Shown: positions 46,607-59,187, counted from the first letter of the stretch. The stretch: 64,000 nucleotides of DNA from Artemisia argyi (GCA_030686995.1 CM060709.1:302823357-302887356); one strand, 5' to 3'. Program-made: numbers and translations. Notes: a model not told the origin generated them from the letters alone.

Positions 46607-49125
46607 ATGACAGATTATGTGCAGGAGCAAGAGATGGAAATTGAAGCTTTAGAGGCCATTTTAATGGATGATTTTCAAGGTTAATACATATATTTCTTTT
46701 TTTAGTGCTTATGATCTAACATCTTGAACTTTCAAGATCAAAGTTTTGACACTACTTTTATGTTTGATGTGTGCCAGAAATTCACCCAAGTGAAAGTGGA
46801 CTAAATACTTCAAATCGATGTTTTCAGATTAAGTTATCTCTTCAGGTGGTTAACTTTTATGTACTATTTACTTTCTTTTCTCTGTTTCGCTATTTTTAAA
46901 CTCACACTCTCACAAAAATATGTCGTTGACTTGTTGATACTACATAACAGACATACTACGTAGTAATTACTATAAATCTAGAGTCACAGAAAAGGTAGAG
47001 CAAAATAACATCCATACAATGTAGCAAAGAAAATATATGTAATGAACCTTAATTATAACGTATAACAATGTGTGACATTATTACCTAACTGATCATTTCT
47101 TGTCCAAAATGGTGTAGTAGTACTAAAGTTGTTATTCTGTAATTGACAGGAGGATGAGACTGATTCGACAGATCCAGGTTTCATACTAGACAGTCGTTTT
47201 GCAGATTTATTTTTCAATGATTTTTAATTTTTTTCTAATACATTCTTTATTTGCTAAATTCTGGTGCAGTTCAATTGGGATTAATTTTCTCACACACAGA
47301 GAAATATCCAGATGAAATTCCACTCTTGAATTTGAAAAGGTGTCTCACTACATGTGTCCAGATCAGTATATTGTACATGTTGATGCAAGTTAGATGTCCA
47401 ACTTATTGAAACATTTGTAAAAATACATCGTAATCCTATTGATGCATTAGTATCTTGATTTCTAAACACCAAATATCAAGAAGTTGCTGATAAATGTGTA
47501 TATTATTACACATCACCATCGATCTTTAATCCTTACTCCTTATTGTTGTGGTCTTTCAGTATAAAAGGAATCCAAGCATCAGATATTAAAGATTTGAAAG
47601 AAAAACTTGAGCAAGAGGTATGTGGTATACGTGCTATTTAGTATCACATTATTTATCTGCCAGGCTGCATATCCTGATATAGTTCTGATATTATTTCTCG
47701 TTATAGCTCAACTAGGTTCAAATAAGGGGCTCATTAAGTTCATGACCCATCCGAGAATTTTGAAGATAAGTTAAGTAATAGTAGTATACAGATACTTTTT
47801 GTCTAACTATGAATACTTACATATAAACAGAATTGTATATCTTGCATTCTTGCTTTTGCTAGTGACACTCATTTACTATTTATCTATTCTATAGTGTTAT
47901 CATACGCCTGATCATGCAAGTTCTCATAAAATACTGACTTCTGCAGGCATCTGAGAATCTTGGAATGGCTATGATTTACACTTTAGTTACCTCAGTGAAC
48001 GAGTGGTTTGTTGAAAGATTTGCTGCAGACATCATCAATGACAATAACCAAGAAGCAGCTGCAGATAAAGATGAAGTGAGAATTTTCGCCACTTTAACAT
48101 AGTTTTGAATTTTATTATTATTATTCTTTAAGTTTGGTTGGATGTGTTGAACTTGTTGTTAGATAACTGAGCCACACGGAGAGCCAGTCACCGTCGAGAC
48201 CTTTTTAGCATGGAGAGAAAGATTCGAAGCCGAAATGGCCCTCGAGAGAGCCAAGTAAGTTTGATTTTTTATGTTTTCTCACATAGTAAATCATAATGCA
48301 CACATATTCCTTTTCACATTTCTAAATTTACATGTCATGTAAAAAGTAATAAGGTATAGTCCTGAATGCTTATTTATACTCATTTCTAGGTTGTTGCCAG
48401 ACTCAGCACTTGAATCAAACAAAGAAAAGAAACCAACTGGCAGAGAGTGGTTTCAAAGTGGAAGAGCATCTGCAGTAAGTTGTTTATGTTTCCGTTTTTT
48501 AAAGTTTTAATATTTTCTGGATGTATAAGAATTCAAATTGGTTGCAACGCCCAACATAGTAATGTTGTTTATGCTTATAAATGTGATTACAATATAGCAA
48601 TAAAAAGAGAGTATGCAACTAGTTTTAACTTCATTTACCATAAAAGTTGAGATCAAAATATCAGATATGTTCTTGTGTGTATTATATATACAGAGCTGCA
48701 ATTTGAGTTGTTATTTTTATTTTTGTAGAAACATGCAGCACCAATGATTGAAAAATCCAATGATGAAGATGAGGACTATGATTCTGATGACGATGACGAT
48801 TCAGAAGGTTATTTTCCCTAACATACAGTTGCTTTCTCTTTTTTCATTTGTGTCGTTACATAAAGTTGATGATCTATGACAGTTGGGAAAAAAAAAACTC
48901 TGCCTGCCAGCCAAGCTAATTAGTCTTCTTACACTACCTTAAAAAAATGTTAATGCTATGTTTTTGCTTCATATCCTGCAATTATTATTTATGTTTATAT
49001 GTGTTTCCGAATCCTGAAAAGATTACCATGTCTGTCTGGTTGCAGTTGACGAGGAGGACATGCTTGATCACTATCTGGCCGAGAAATTAAATTCATCTAA
49101 TCATTCTTCCGCTAGAACCACTTAG
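46607..49125 (+). CDS. RWD domain protein, DFRP2/Gir2 type (RWDD1 homologue)
   Basis: Ten coding exons: 46607-46679, 46778-46845, 47150-47177, 47270-47339, 47560-47617, 47947-48075, 48163-48254, 48390-48474, 48729-48807 and 49046-49125 (stop TAG). All introns are GT-AG and the 762 bases close in frame to give 253 residues. Residues 1-135 or so are an RWD domain with EALEAILMDDF and the hallmark YPDEIP (69-74). A helix-rich C-terminal half follows, with HGEPVTVETFLAWRERFEAE, KKPTGREWFQSGRA, an Asp/Glu run (about 212-227) and a DEEDMLDHYLAEKL tail. That is the DFRP/Gir2 layout, known to bind DRG GTPases and Gcn1 and so to touch translation and stress signalling in the cytoplasm. An in-frame upstream ATG (46562) would add 15 residues; I chose 46607 because the family begins MTD-VQEQEMEIEAL. 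Confidence 0.93.
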
Positions 49126-50260
49126 AGCAAATTGTTACACTCTGATCAGAATCCAACCGATCAGGGCTGTCAATCTGTCATATTGCTTAAGTATGTGTAG
49201 TCATTGAACAATGTGATTTCAGTTATGTACTTAAATCCCCGGCTGTAATATCTGTGCTGAGACAAATTGGATACATATGATATATAATTAGCCAGTAAGT
49301 GGTTCCTTTTGTTTTTATGTTGAACTAAACTATAACGAGTGTCACGTGTCGACAAACCTTGAATCTTATAATTATGTGGCATCGGAGCTTTTCTCTAGTT
49401 TATTATCATAAACCGTACGTAGGGGTGTTAACAAAATTGGAGCCGTAATTAAACAGTGCAGCAGTTTAGAACCAGTTTAGTCCCAATTCCCAGCGGTGCC
49501 ATAAACTGAATACAAACTCGGATTTTTTATGGTTTGATTGCTATCATTATAAACAACGACAATGTTTTATGTTTGAAAAGCTAATAGTAACTATTACACA
49601 AGAAGCACATGATTGTAAAACTCAGTCATTTTTTTCCTTCTCTCTGCGCCTCTTACAACACCACAGCAAACACATCCGGAAACCATGAAAAAACTAAATT
49701 TGCAGATTGTCATCCACGCTTAACGCGAGTGATTTACTATATTGATAAAGCTTGATGATTTACAAAGTAAACCTTTTAGTAAGAGGTGTAAAAATGATTA
49801 AAAGGACTTTATCCTGATTATAACTATATAAAGTTACAATAACTAATCAGTAAAACTAATTATTATAAATATAACAAAGATTTACAAAGAAAATTACACA
49901 AATCAAGGATTTTCATAAAGAATCAAGAAAATTAGAGAATATGATGAAAATATCTTACAACATGCTGGAATAAAGTGTGTGTACAATGTTCCTGTAATTA
50001 TATAGTGTAAATTCTGTCACAAAGTAGATCATACGAATCAAATTATCCTGATTACTCATTTGAGAGGTGATAATCTATATAAAAATATGTTTTGTTGTGA
50101 TAATATTTTACAAGTACAAATGAAGCTACTACAAACTCACCTACTCATACTACTAGTAACAATGCTAATAAACTCTAATTAACTCATTATCTCTAACAGA
50201 AACCATCTTATATGTAGTATAATTTTTTCTATCACGAGCATTTCTTTTTAATAACTTTAA
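49126..50260. other. 3' flank of RWD gene, then gene-free stretch
   Basis: The first 150 bases or so are probably 3' UTR. 49420-49570 is a degenerate repeat (AGGGGTGTTAACAAAATTGG start). 49780-50220 is AT-rich. No further gene is visible. Confidence 0.45.
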
Positions 50261-51176
50261 GGGCACGTTTGGTAGAGAGAATTTCAGAGAAATGAAATGA
50301 AGCAGAGAATAGAAATTCAGGGAATAGAAATCAGTAGAGAATTTTTGTTCGATTCAAATGTTTGGTAACAACAGAGAATTAGACCCGAGAAATGGGAAAA
50401 AATATTTTTTTTTAAATTAGTTTTATTTTTTTTTAACAGATTGCTTCTTTGTTAACCCAACAGCTCCAAAAATTAATAAACCATCATACCCTTGCTCAAT
50501 CAAGAAGATCGTCTTTAATTTGGTAATCTAATGATCTTGTATAAAGATGCAAAATAAAGAACTTGCAAAATTTAACTAGTAAAATATTCTATATCACTAC
50601 AACCACAAAAAGATATACTTTCATAATCAAATTAAATACCAAACTTGTAATCTGGGATTTTATGTTGTGGTGCAGCTTTTGATAAGTAAAAAACAATTTA
50701 ATTCAAATTTGTATTCATACAGCAAGGTACTACACGAAACCCATCAGAAATAAATGAAAAAAAGACAATATTTTAGCGTCGATCACTAACAGATATTTTG
50801 TTGTTGTATAAAAGAGATCTGCTGTTTAATACAGCCACGATGGATGGATGATAACATATTGTTGAATGGAAGAAGATAAGCAGAGGGTGCCTGGGGATGA
50901 GCAATTTTGGGGGCTAGAGTTTCTTGAATTTTTGAGATGTGTTGTGGTATGTGCCACTCACGTGAGTTGATCCTTTTATGTGCCACTCTATTTTTTTTTT
51001 TTTTAAATGGACCAATTCTCCAAATTCTCCACCGTATGGAGTGGAAATAAAATTACAAAGGAACCATTTCTAGAGATTTCAGAATTCTCCGCTTCCTAAA
51101 TTCCCTGAACTACCAAACATGGGAAATCAGCCCATTTCCATTTCTTTGCCTCTATTTCTCTGTACCAAACACACCC
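50261..51176. mobile_element. PIF/Harbinger-type non-autonomous element (916 bp)
   Basis: Flanked by TAA (50258-50260 and 51177-51179). Ends GGGCACGTTTGGTA and TACCAAACACACCC are inverted repeats; the subterminal regions repeat AGAGAAT/ATTCTC words. No transposase ORF. Confidence 0.8.
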
Positions 51177-51626
51177 TAAACAGATTGTATTTCTTAGGGG
51201 GGAGGGAGTACCCATTCTCTTCCCCATCACTCACTCCCAACCAATTCCCTTATGCCACATCATTCACCTATTTTTTTCATCACTCACCCATATTTTTAAG
51301 GCAACACTTCACTCACCTTTCACTCACCCACTCTTTCCTTTGCAACGGTCAAAATTTACTTTGCAACGTTCAAAAAAAAATCTTCCCGTGCATGAAACTT
51401 TCACCCACATGAAGGATCCCGTGCGTGATTACAGTGGTGGAGCCAGAAAAAGTGATCACCGGGGGCATCGAGCAACAAGAAAGTGAAAAAAAAAAACATG
51501 TAAAAAACGTTTTTTTTAGTGTAGTTTAAAGTCGGGTCGGGTCAGGATTAATTGTACTTCCATAGAACTTAAAAAGAAACATACAAACCATTGCACAACT
51601 AAAAAAGAAACATACCAACCATTGCA

Positions 51627-52925
51627 CAGGGCCGGATCTGAGCATGTGCAGCAGTGCAGGGTGCTCGACAACACAGGGCCTCCGATTTTGCAGGGGCCCC
51701 ACGATTATAGACATAATGGTTGATTTAATTCGACTTCCGGCATAAAATTGATAGGTATGCGTTCGGGAATGAAAAACTACTTAATTTTAGAGAAAAAAAA
51801 AAGGTAATAATCGGATTTGAATGAAGTGAGGTATATAGTGTTGTTTGAAGTGGTATATGTTAGGGATGGCAAAAGCACCCGAAACCGATGGAGAAAACCG
51901 AAACCCGAACCGGTTGGGTCGGGTTCGGGTGCGGGTTGGCGGGTTTGGATGCGGGTTTGGGTATTCATATATTTTTTTAGTCGGGTACGGGTTTTGGTAA
52001 TATCCGCCCGATTACCCGTACCCGTATCCGTTTACCCGAATCCAGACCTGCTTTATTAGTATTCTAATTAATTAAAGTATATATAATTTCTTTCATTATA
52101 ATTTTTATATTAAATATCTTTATAATCTAACACATTTTGATATTATACATGAATCATTCAAAACCGTTAATCGCTTTATACGATATTCATATCCTTTAAC
52201 TTTAAAACAAATTGAATATATTATGGTGTGTTGCTTTGTTATGTCGATAGGTTTTAGTGTAACTTTATTTTCATATCTTCCATTTTGCTCGTCGAATATT
52301 CGGTTGCGGATGCCCAATACCCGTGGGGAAACCCGAAAAACCGATGGGTAATATTAATCGGGTACCCAATGGGTAATAGGGCTGGTACGGGTTTGAATAC
52401 TATAAACGGGTTCGGGTACAGGTACACTAGAACCCGACCCAAATCCGACCCGTTGCCATCCCTAGTATATGTCTTTAAGTGGGTGGAGAAGATGACTAGT
52501 TTGAGTCATCTACATGCTTGGCCCCTAGAGTTACAACTTTTACACACATGTCTTACATTTTTAGCTTTAGTTTCAAAAAAGTGAAAATGTTACAAAATCA
52601 TCACTCTTAACCCTAAAGAAGTAAACATTACTATGAATGGTCAAAGTCACTCGAAACGCATTAAAATATATGAATCTAAGTATGTTACTATGTATTATCT
52701 AAGAGGTTACAAAGGAATTTAACAATATTAGTCTCATACATTTGACGGCAACCATTGTATTTATGTTTATAAGTATTGTGGATTTCTTTATATTGCGCAA
52801 TATTTACAAATTCTTTTATCTATCTAAATTGTTTCGAACCTTTTAAAAAATAAAGTTATTTTCGAGTTCAAGGGCCCATGTAGTAATTGCGGCACAGGGC
52901 TTCTAAAATTCATGAGACGGCCCTG
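51627..52925. mobile_element. Third element of nest: hAT, TSD CCATTGCA
   Basis: Ends CAGGGCCGGATCTGAG and CATGAGACGGCCCTG are inverted repeats. Perfect 8-bp repeats CCATTGCA flank it (51619-51626 and 52926-52933), diagnostic of hAT. 1299 bp including the MITE inside. No transposase is visible. Confidence 0.88.
51861..52464. mobile_element. Innermost element of nest: hAT MITE, TSD GTATATGT
   Basis: 604 bp, ends TAGGGATGGCAA and TTGCCATCCCTA, flanked by perfect GTATATGT repeats (51853-51860 and 52465-52472). The interior is made of CGGGT/ACCCG words near both ends. Confidence 0.92.
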
Positions 52926-53594
52926 CCATTGCACAAATTGTATTTAAGCGGTTTTATAGTTCATGCATTTAAAAGAAATCATAAACATAATTCTTACCTT
53001 AAGAAAGAAAGTACAATGAAAAAAAGCCTATAGCTTTAACAAAATTATGTTACAAATAATTATACAAAAATCTTAAAATCTAAGATACTGCAGATAAATA
53101 TAAACACAACCTTCTAGTTATATTAAACTTACACAAACTACATTAGAAAAATATACTATATTAAAAACAAAAAGGAGTCAAAGTAGATAAATATTAGTAC
53201 AATACGTATTTATTATATCAAAAGTAACATTTGACTTTTCTTACCCACTCCCAATGCATGCAGTCCCACTTTCGTCTTCCTGTTCATCACCTCAAGTTCC
53301 CTTTTCACATTTTCCGACCAAACAAAGCCACCGGAAAATGTAGTTTTTTGGGTGTTAAAGCTTAGTTGCCACTGGGATTGTTAATTTTCAGTGAATGTCG
53401 AGGGCACTTTGATTAGCAAGCTGAGGGCACTCATATTTTTTTCTATCAATTTGATATTTTTCCTACATGATTTTGAGTGTCTACGAGAGGTTTGTTGGGG
53501 GCAACTCCCCCCAGTACTCTTAACATGGCTCCGCCCCTGCCCGCACATGGTCCATCCCTTGTGGTGCCTTCACGTGACTACTCCCTCCCCCTTA

Positions 53595-54662
53595 TATAGA
53601 ATGTTACATGTACTATTTTGTTGGCCTTTTGCTACTTTAGCATGCTAATGACTGGAATATTTCTCCATAGCTTATTTGAGTTCCACAAAATCGTTTATGG
53701 CTGCAAGACATAAGGAAATTAAACTTTAAGCAACATCCAAATAGTGAAATAGGGCACAAGAAGAGAATAAAAAAAATGACAAATATAATTGGAAGAGATT
53801 TGAGTCTAAGTGATTCGATGTGCTCATACTGCAACCATACAAACCGGAACACTATTGGCTAACAAAAGACAAAAAGATCATCAGTGTCACAGAAGAAAAT
53901 ATCAGTTCATCAGTTGTGTGTCTAGGATCAATCAGTCCATTAGTTGAGAGTTATACAATGGCATAACTGTTATCATTCTCAAACCTTGGTTTTAAAATTT
54001 ATGGTTGAACAAAATCCCTTCAAGGTGAAAATTTGGTGTGCATCAGCTTAATGTATCAATAAGAAAAATAGTAAATTATAGGGATCGTCTTTGTCATTGG
54101 AGTTTACTTTCATGTATAGTCTCTTGACTTTTTTCTGACCCAGAGAGTCTTCAACTCTGAAACCCTTAACACCCACAGTCCCTTAACCAACGAGGCGTCA
54201 AGTATGACTAAAAAGCCCCTAATGTGACTTGCACACGATGGAATTATTGTCTCTTTACTCTTTCTTTTTCATTTTCTTGTTTTCGCATCATCATCATGAG
54301 TCTTGTCATCTCATCACTCCACCATTTCCCCATTCTTCACCCACCAACCTCCACAACTCTCATCTCACCACCATCAACCATAATTTCAATCACCCGCCAC
54401 CATCATTCATCATCACTCATCAATATTTACAAATTAAAACACAAACTAATACAAAATAACTCCCTCTCCTAAACACATGACGTTATATAAGGCCAATGGT
54501 GGTCGAAGACATATTATCGGCGATGTTTGGTGGGCGACTATCAAACAGTTACACATACTCGTATAACAATCACAAATTAGTTAGTTGAATGACGATTATA
54601 CTCCAATATCAGTTCATTAGACGCATCTGACTCATTCGAGTGAAACTAATATTCAACATTGT
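53595..54662. other. Gene-free stretch
   Basis: 54090-54240 has wording seen in degenerate plant repeats. 54290-54440 is rich in CATCA/CACCA words that give two overlapping His/Ser-rich ORFs (54224-54472), most likely low-complexity sequence. Confidence 0.4.
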
Positions 54663-55001
54663 TGTTGAACTTGCAATCAACAAACCTGGAAGCGAATTAT
54701 GCGAAATCCGAATCTTGTAAAGAAAACGACACACATACACGACTAAGTTTATTGATTAAAGGAAAAGAATGAACGTTACAAGTTATGCCTCACCCTCACC
54801 TCCTTTTATAGAGAGTGAGGGGGAATTCAGTTCCTAATACACTTAGGAAACCGACTCTAGTCCTGGATATAAGGAAACAGTCAACAACTTGATTTAAAAC
54901 TGATTACAAGTCCTATTTGGCTAACACTATGCTAAACAAAACACTTAACCCCCTAAACTATCTAATATGCATACTAATATACAACAATTATAATTTCAAC
55001 A
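54663..55001 (-). repeat. Probable solo copia-type LTR (339 bp)
   Basis: Ends TGTTGAAC and TTCAACA are inverted. On the minus strand a TATA-like CTATAAAAGGAGG sits mid-way (about 54816-54804), as in copia LTRs. Flanking 5-mers do not match, so this may be a truncated or older copy. Confidence 0.45.
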
Positions 55002-55085
55002 TCCGATATTAACATTGTAAAGAGTGAAACTAATAGCCAACAGATAATAACATCCGATATAATCATAATCTCGTGATGATCTCCC

Positions 55086-55381
55086 TGATATGAGTCAAAG
55101 TTATTAGGCACGTGACTTGGACATGCCAATCTTCAACATCTTTTCCCGCCCAAGCTAAGCCACACCTCTTTAAATATTAGTTTGTCATTCCAGTTAATTA
55201 GAATTGTTTAGATAATTCTTTCCCATTTGTATTCAATCTTTCATGTAACGAATTTTGCTAACAAGCTTGATCAAGTCATCAATGGAGATATAAGGTCCGA
55301 ATCATATTCTTGTCATTGTGATTTCATCTTTATCCCAAGTTCTTATACCATTTCACTTGTGAAATCTATAAGTTCATATCA
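55086..55381 (+). repeat. 5' LTR (296 bp) of a decayed retroelement
   Basis: Perfect 8-bp inverted ends TGATATGA ... TCATATCA, followed two bases later by a primer binding site. No partner 3' LTR found downstream. Confidence 0.75.
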
Positions 55382-55383
55382 AA

Positions 55384-55396
55384 TGGTATCAGAGCC
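55384..55396 (+). promoter_or_regulatory. Primer binding site (tRNA-iMet)
   Basis: TGGTATCAGAGCC, two bases after the LTR end. Confidence 0.85.
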
Positions 55397-56166
55397 ACTT
55401 TCTTGGCCTGGTTCATTTTTGTTTAATCAATAGAAAAAAAGAGTTACTGTTCGTATTCATGTTTTAGTTTCGACCAAGGAAGCAGTAACTTCAATGATTC
55501 AACCATTTAAGGTCAAAATGTGCATGTTATCAGATGATCTTCGAGAGGTTTCAAGTTCCATTATTGGGGTTTCTTTCAATTTGAGTAGCGATATGTAAGA
55601 ACTGAATGGAGATAACATAAGTATTGATAAAAGTCTTAAATTTTCACTGCATGATGCTAAAGATTTTGTTTGTAGTTTGCATTTTGTTAATAAATCTACA
55701 TTTGTAATGGGAATTGATGGTAAAAGCAATGTAAACATTAAGAAAAGAAAATATAGCCACCAAGTATTTGATGAAATGTCTATGAATAAATTTCTAAAAA
55801 AAATGTATAGTGGACAAGTATTACGATGCATTTAATTCTTCATTTAGCAATAAGGGTTGGAATGAATGGTTTCTTATTGGTCTATTCATTTTCGGGTTGC
55901 AACTATAAATAGAGGAAAGGGTTAAAATGTTGAAACCAAAATCTCTTTCGGATGCTTATTGTTTGGCTAAGTGTGAAGAAGTAGCTAACAATATCATGAA
56001 AAAGAACTCTAATATACCGTTGCCTTGTTCTTTAAAGACTGGTAATTCAAAAGAAGTAGAGAAAGAATGCATTGAGTTAGTGGGTCATGAAGAATGTTGT
56101 AAAGAAAAAGTTAATTTCGAAGTTAAAGAAAGTGAATGCATGGATTTTATACACGCAAGTTCTTAA
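55397..56166 (+). pseudogene. Gag remnant of decayed retroelement
   Basis: Downstream of the PBS, the plus strand keeps short coding-like blocks. The clearest is FIFGLQL-stop-IEERVKMLKPKSLSDAYCLAKCEE (about 55886-55985), the pattern found at the C-terminal end of gypsy Gag just before the zinc knuckle. It continues as an open frame to 56166 (79 codons from 55927) with Lys/Glu-rich sequence and several Cys, but no CX2CX4HX4C knuckle. 55600-55830 may be earlier Gag sequence in other frames. A 300-bp LTR would suit a Reina-like chromovirus; that is a guess. Non-functional. Confidence 0.6.
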
Positions 56167-56618
56167 ACCATAATTTGAAGAGAAAAAAATACCATAAATG
56201 ATTTAAGGACATAAAATGTATTAAGATACTTACACGGTACAATACTACTTTTTGGCCCTTTTTTGTTATTTACATTTTAATACATAATAGTCAAATTAAC
56301 ACATGTGTTAGTATCTTTTTGTTAGTTATGAATTTTATAGACGAAAACTCCAAATGATTGATTACATTGAGATTTAATTTTGACACAAATTGGCTAATAA
56401 GAAATTTTAATTATGTCATATAGGTGAAATAGAGCTCTCATATTGATCCACTTGAGTTTTTAAAACATGCTTTTGATTAAATACTTCAAAATAGTCGTTT
56501 TCTTTTATAGTAATTGAAGTTAACACTCGTGAAAGTTGTCTTTTAGTCTATATGATTTTCACATAATAATATTTTTCTTATGAATCACTTTTTCTTTTCT
56601 TTCTTTTTAAATGCCTTA

Positions 56619-56665
<47 letters not shown>

Positions 56666-57436
56666 ACGCATAGTGCATTAAAAATTAAAAAAAAAAGAAA
56701 AGAAAAAAAATACCTACCTTTTAATTAGGTTATGTAAGCCAGTTAGTCCAGTTACTAACAATCTTTGTTATTACGATTACAAATTACAAATCCATGAAAG
56801 AGACAAATAGCTTAATTAACTCTATTCTTCTTAGCCACCAAGTTATTGTTACGATCCAAAGTACGAGGACACCAATTGAATTCGTTCATGTAGGAGTAAT
56901 ACCAAGCCAAACAAAAATTGCACCCCAAATATCTACTGCAACATTGCACGTGTTGAACTAGTGGGAAGAGTCTAACATTGCATGTGTCAGTTTAGTTTGG
57001 TTTTTGGCTAACACCAAAACCAAACCGAAAATGTTTGGTTTTTACTTTATGTTCGGTTTTGATTTCTAGGTTCAGTTGTTCGGTTTTTTATTTGTTTCTA
57101 GTTTGGTCTTTGGTTTCTACTTGATTTTTTGAGGTTTGGTCTTTTCAAGGTCGAATTTGTAAAGCATCATAAAATAACACTTGTGAGTTTCAATATCAAG
57201 AAACACACGCTAATGACAAGAAACTAATTACCATAAATCAGAAATATGTCATCTAATAGTAATCAAGTGTAATTAGTGTTTTAATTGGTCATTCAAACTT
57301 TGTATTAACTATAAAAACCATCAAAGATTCAATATTGTCTCATATTGTGAAAAATGTTCTAAATGGTTATGTTCACCACCCCGTGAACATAACTACTCAC
57401 AACTAACTTCATGTACATCGGATTTATGTAATTATG
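56167..57436. other. Gene-free stretch with an A39 run
   Basis: An A run at 56624-56662. 56990-57140 repeats GGTTTTTGG/CGGTTTT words in both orientations (ACCAAACCGAAA), a degenerate repeat of a kind seen again near 58340-58380. The last 80 bases may belong to the pseudogene that follows. Confidence 0.4.
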
Positions 57437-57905
57437 ATGTTCTTGTTGATATATGTTCTCGATCTGGTATTTCAGCTCGTAAGGAGGTTGATATTGGGCT
57501 TCATGGAGAAAGGGACAAACCTTACGTCCAGCTGATATGTTACTTTACTCTTGGGATGGTGGGCTTGATGTTTGTGTTGATCTTACAGGATCGTCACCTT
57601 TGACACGTTCGAGTATGGTTGATTTTATGCCCGGTCGGGCAGTTATTGAAGCCGTGCAACGTAAACGTGTCAAGTATGAGGCTAAATGCGCTGATATCGG
57701 ATATGGGTTCCTTACCTTTTCATTCTCTTCTTTTGGAGAACTTGAAAAAGATGCAGTGACCTTATTAAAGCGTATTCGACGATTCTCTATGACTCAAGAC
57801 ATTGGAGCACGTGCTGCTCCACATATTTTTAATATGATTAGCTTTGCTATAGCTAGAGGTGTTGTGGCCCAGTTAGTCTCTCGGCTCCTTACTAATTTCT
57901 TGTAA
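57437..57905 (+). pseudogene. Fragment of a plant RT-associated C-terminal domain, nuclease-like
   Basis: An open frame from 57537 gives 122 residues: LLYSWDGGLDVCVDLTGSSP, then a GRAVIEAVQRKRVKYEAKC helix, GYGFLTFSFSSFGELEKDA, and IARGVVAQLVSRL at the end, closing with TAA? at 57903-57905. The preceding segment (57442-57530, VDICSRSGISARKEV) is in another frame, joined by one base shift near 57517. From memory the family is found in many plants next to reverse-transcriptase sequences. The D-x3-D ... (Q/E)xK pattern resembles a PD-(D/E)XK nuclease, as at the C-terminus of some non-LTR retroelements. No RT is visible here, so this is a stranded fragment. The nuclease reading is inference. Confidence 0.55.
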
Positions 57906-57931
57906 ATCCTATTTGTTTCTAATAAAAAAAA

Positions 57932-57994
<63 letters not shown>
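57932..57994. repeat. (TAA)n microsatellite, about 63 bp
   Basis: About 21 uninterrupted TAA units directly after the nuclease-like fragment; the poly-Leu minus-strand ORF over it is an artefact. Confidence 0.95.
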
Positions 57995-57995
<1 letters not shown>

Positions 57996-58888
57996 GTCGC
58001 AACAATAACAACGTTTGAGAAGTGTTCCGTTTCAGTAACTCTTGGATAAAAATTCACAATGGACCACTATTTAAACTTTGAGTGGTTTTTATAATCAAAT
58101 GAAGTTAAGTTGACTTAGTTGAAATAAATCTCAAACTTAGTTATTATTTGATGATTACCCTAAATAAATCCTAGAAGACAATTGTGTATGTGTCACAAAG
58201 TGACACAATAATGACAATAAAAAACTAGTGACAATTAAAAACTAGTGACCATAAAAAATTTACAAGAAAACTGTTTGTGTTTCTTAAATGAGATTTTCAA
58301 GATGCAATCGAAACAAGAGTGTTTAATGAGTGTGTATTTTTTCGGTTTAGTTTTATGCTAAAAAAACCGAACCATAAACTTTGTTATCTTTTTTTATATA
58401 ATAAAACAAAACACGTATTGAGAATTTTTCATTTAAAAAAAATGGATTCATACCTTATTTAGTAATAATTTTATTAAAAAAAAATATTTTCTTATTAGAT
58501 AACATTTTATATTTATCCATAACACAAGTAGAAGATAAATACAAAAAATATAGATAAGATGCAATTAATAATAAGATTAAAATTTTTAAATAATTATCTT
58601 TCATAATAAAAAACTATAATTAAACATCATAAATCAAACAAAACAAATATTAAATTATTTGTTTTTTAATAAGTAAAAATATATGAATCAAAAAATTAAA
58701 AAAAACCGCGCATACACGGGCATTATAACTCGTTTACATAATAGGAAAACCAAACCATCGATTTTTGATACGAAACCTCTTCAATTGGGCCACACTGAAA
58801 CCTCTTCAATTGGGCTAACAACCAACCATCTTGTCACTCTTAGAAAATAAAACATGTATACATAAAAGCCCAAAAAAGCCAAGGGTTT
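57995..58888. other. Gene-free stretch, then RPB5-like promoter region
   Basis: AT-rich. CGCGCATACACGGGC at 58707 may be the worn 3' part of a Helitron. A 17-base word (GAAACCTCTTCAATTGG) is duplicated at 58772 and 58797. The promoter of the RPB5-like gene should lie in the last 150 bases. Confidence 0.4.
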
Positions 58889-59070
58889 AATCATCAGCAC
58901 TCTCCGTAAAATTCAGTACTCCGGCCATCGTTCTTGCTTCCGTTCACTCTCAACAGGTTTGAATAACACAACCCATTTTTTTATATATTTTTTAAAATTA
59001 CTTTATAGTTATTTTTTTAAAGTATTCTACACATACTTATGTTACAGTCTTACAGACATGCTAGTTCTAA

Positions 59071-59126
59071 GGGATGGTTGTTTAAGCTTATTTCCGGGCT
59101 TATAAGCTTATGTGTTTTAGGCTCGT

Positions 59127-59187
<61 letters not shown>

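Larger units (their letters stand above)
51432..53539. mobile_element. Second element of nest: GGGGCGGAGCCA ends
   Basis: Left end CAGTGGTGGAGCCA and right end TGGCTCCGCCCCTG are inverted repeats with two mismatches. CAGGGG-type ends suggest hAT. I could not find an 8-bp duplication, so the exact ends are less sure. Own DNA: 51432-51618 and 52934-53539. Confidence 0.55.
51197..53591. mobile_element. Outermost element of four-deep nest: TTA-flanked, GGGGGAGGGAGTA ends
   Basis: Inverted ends GGGGGGAGGGAGTA and TACTCCCTCCCCC, flanked by TTA on both sides (51194-51196 and 53592-53594), as for PIF/Harbinger (Tourist-like) elements. Its own sequence is 51197-51431 plus 53540-53591; the middle is later insertions. 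Confidence 0.75.

Noticed and set aside
50261..51176. Possible host exon (minus-strand ORF 50786-50986)
   Set aside because: The ORF lies inside an element bounded by TAA duplications and inverted ends.
54224..54472. His/Ser-rich overlapping ORFs
   Set aside because: Two frames are open over the same CATCA/CACCA low-complexity DNA.
57794..58057. Poly-Leu minus-strand ORF
   Set aside because: Produced by the (TAA)n microsatellite.
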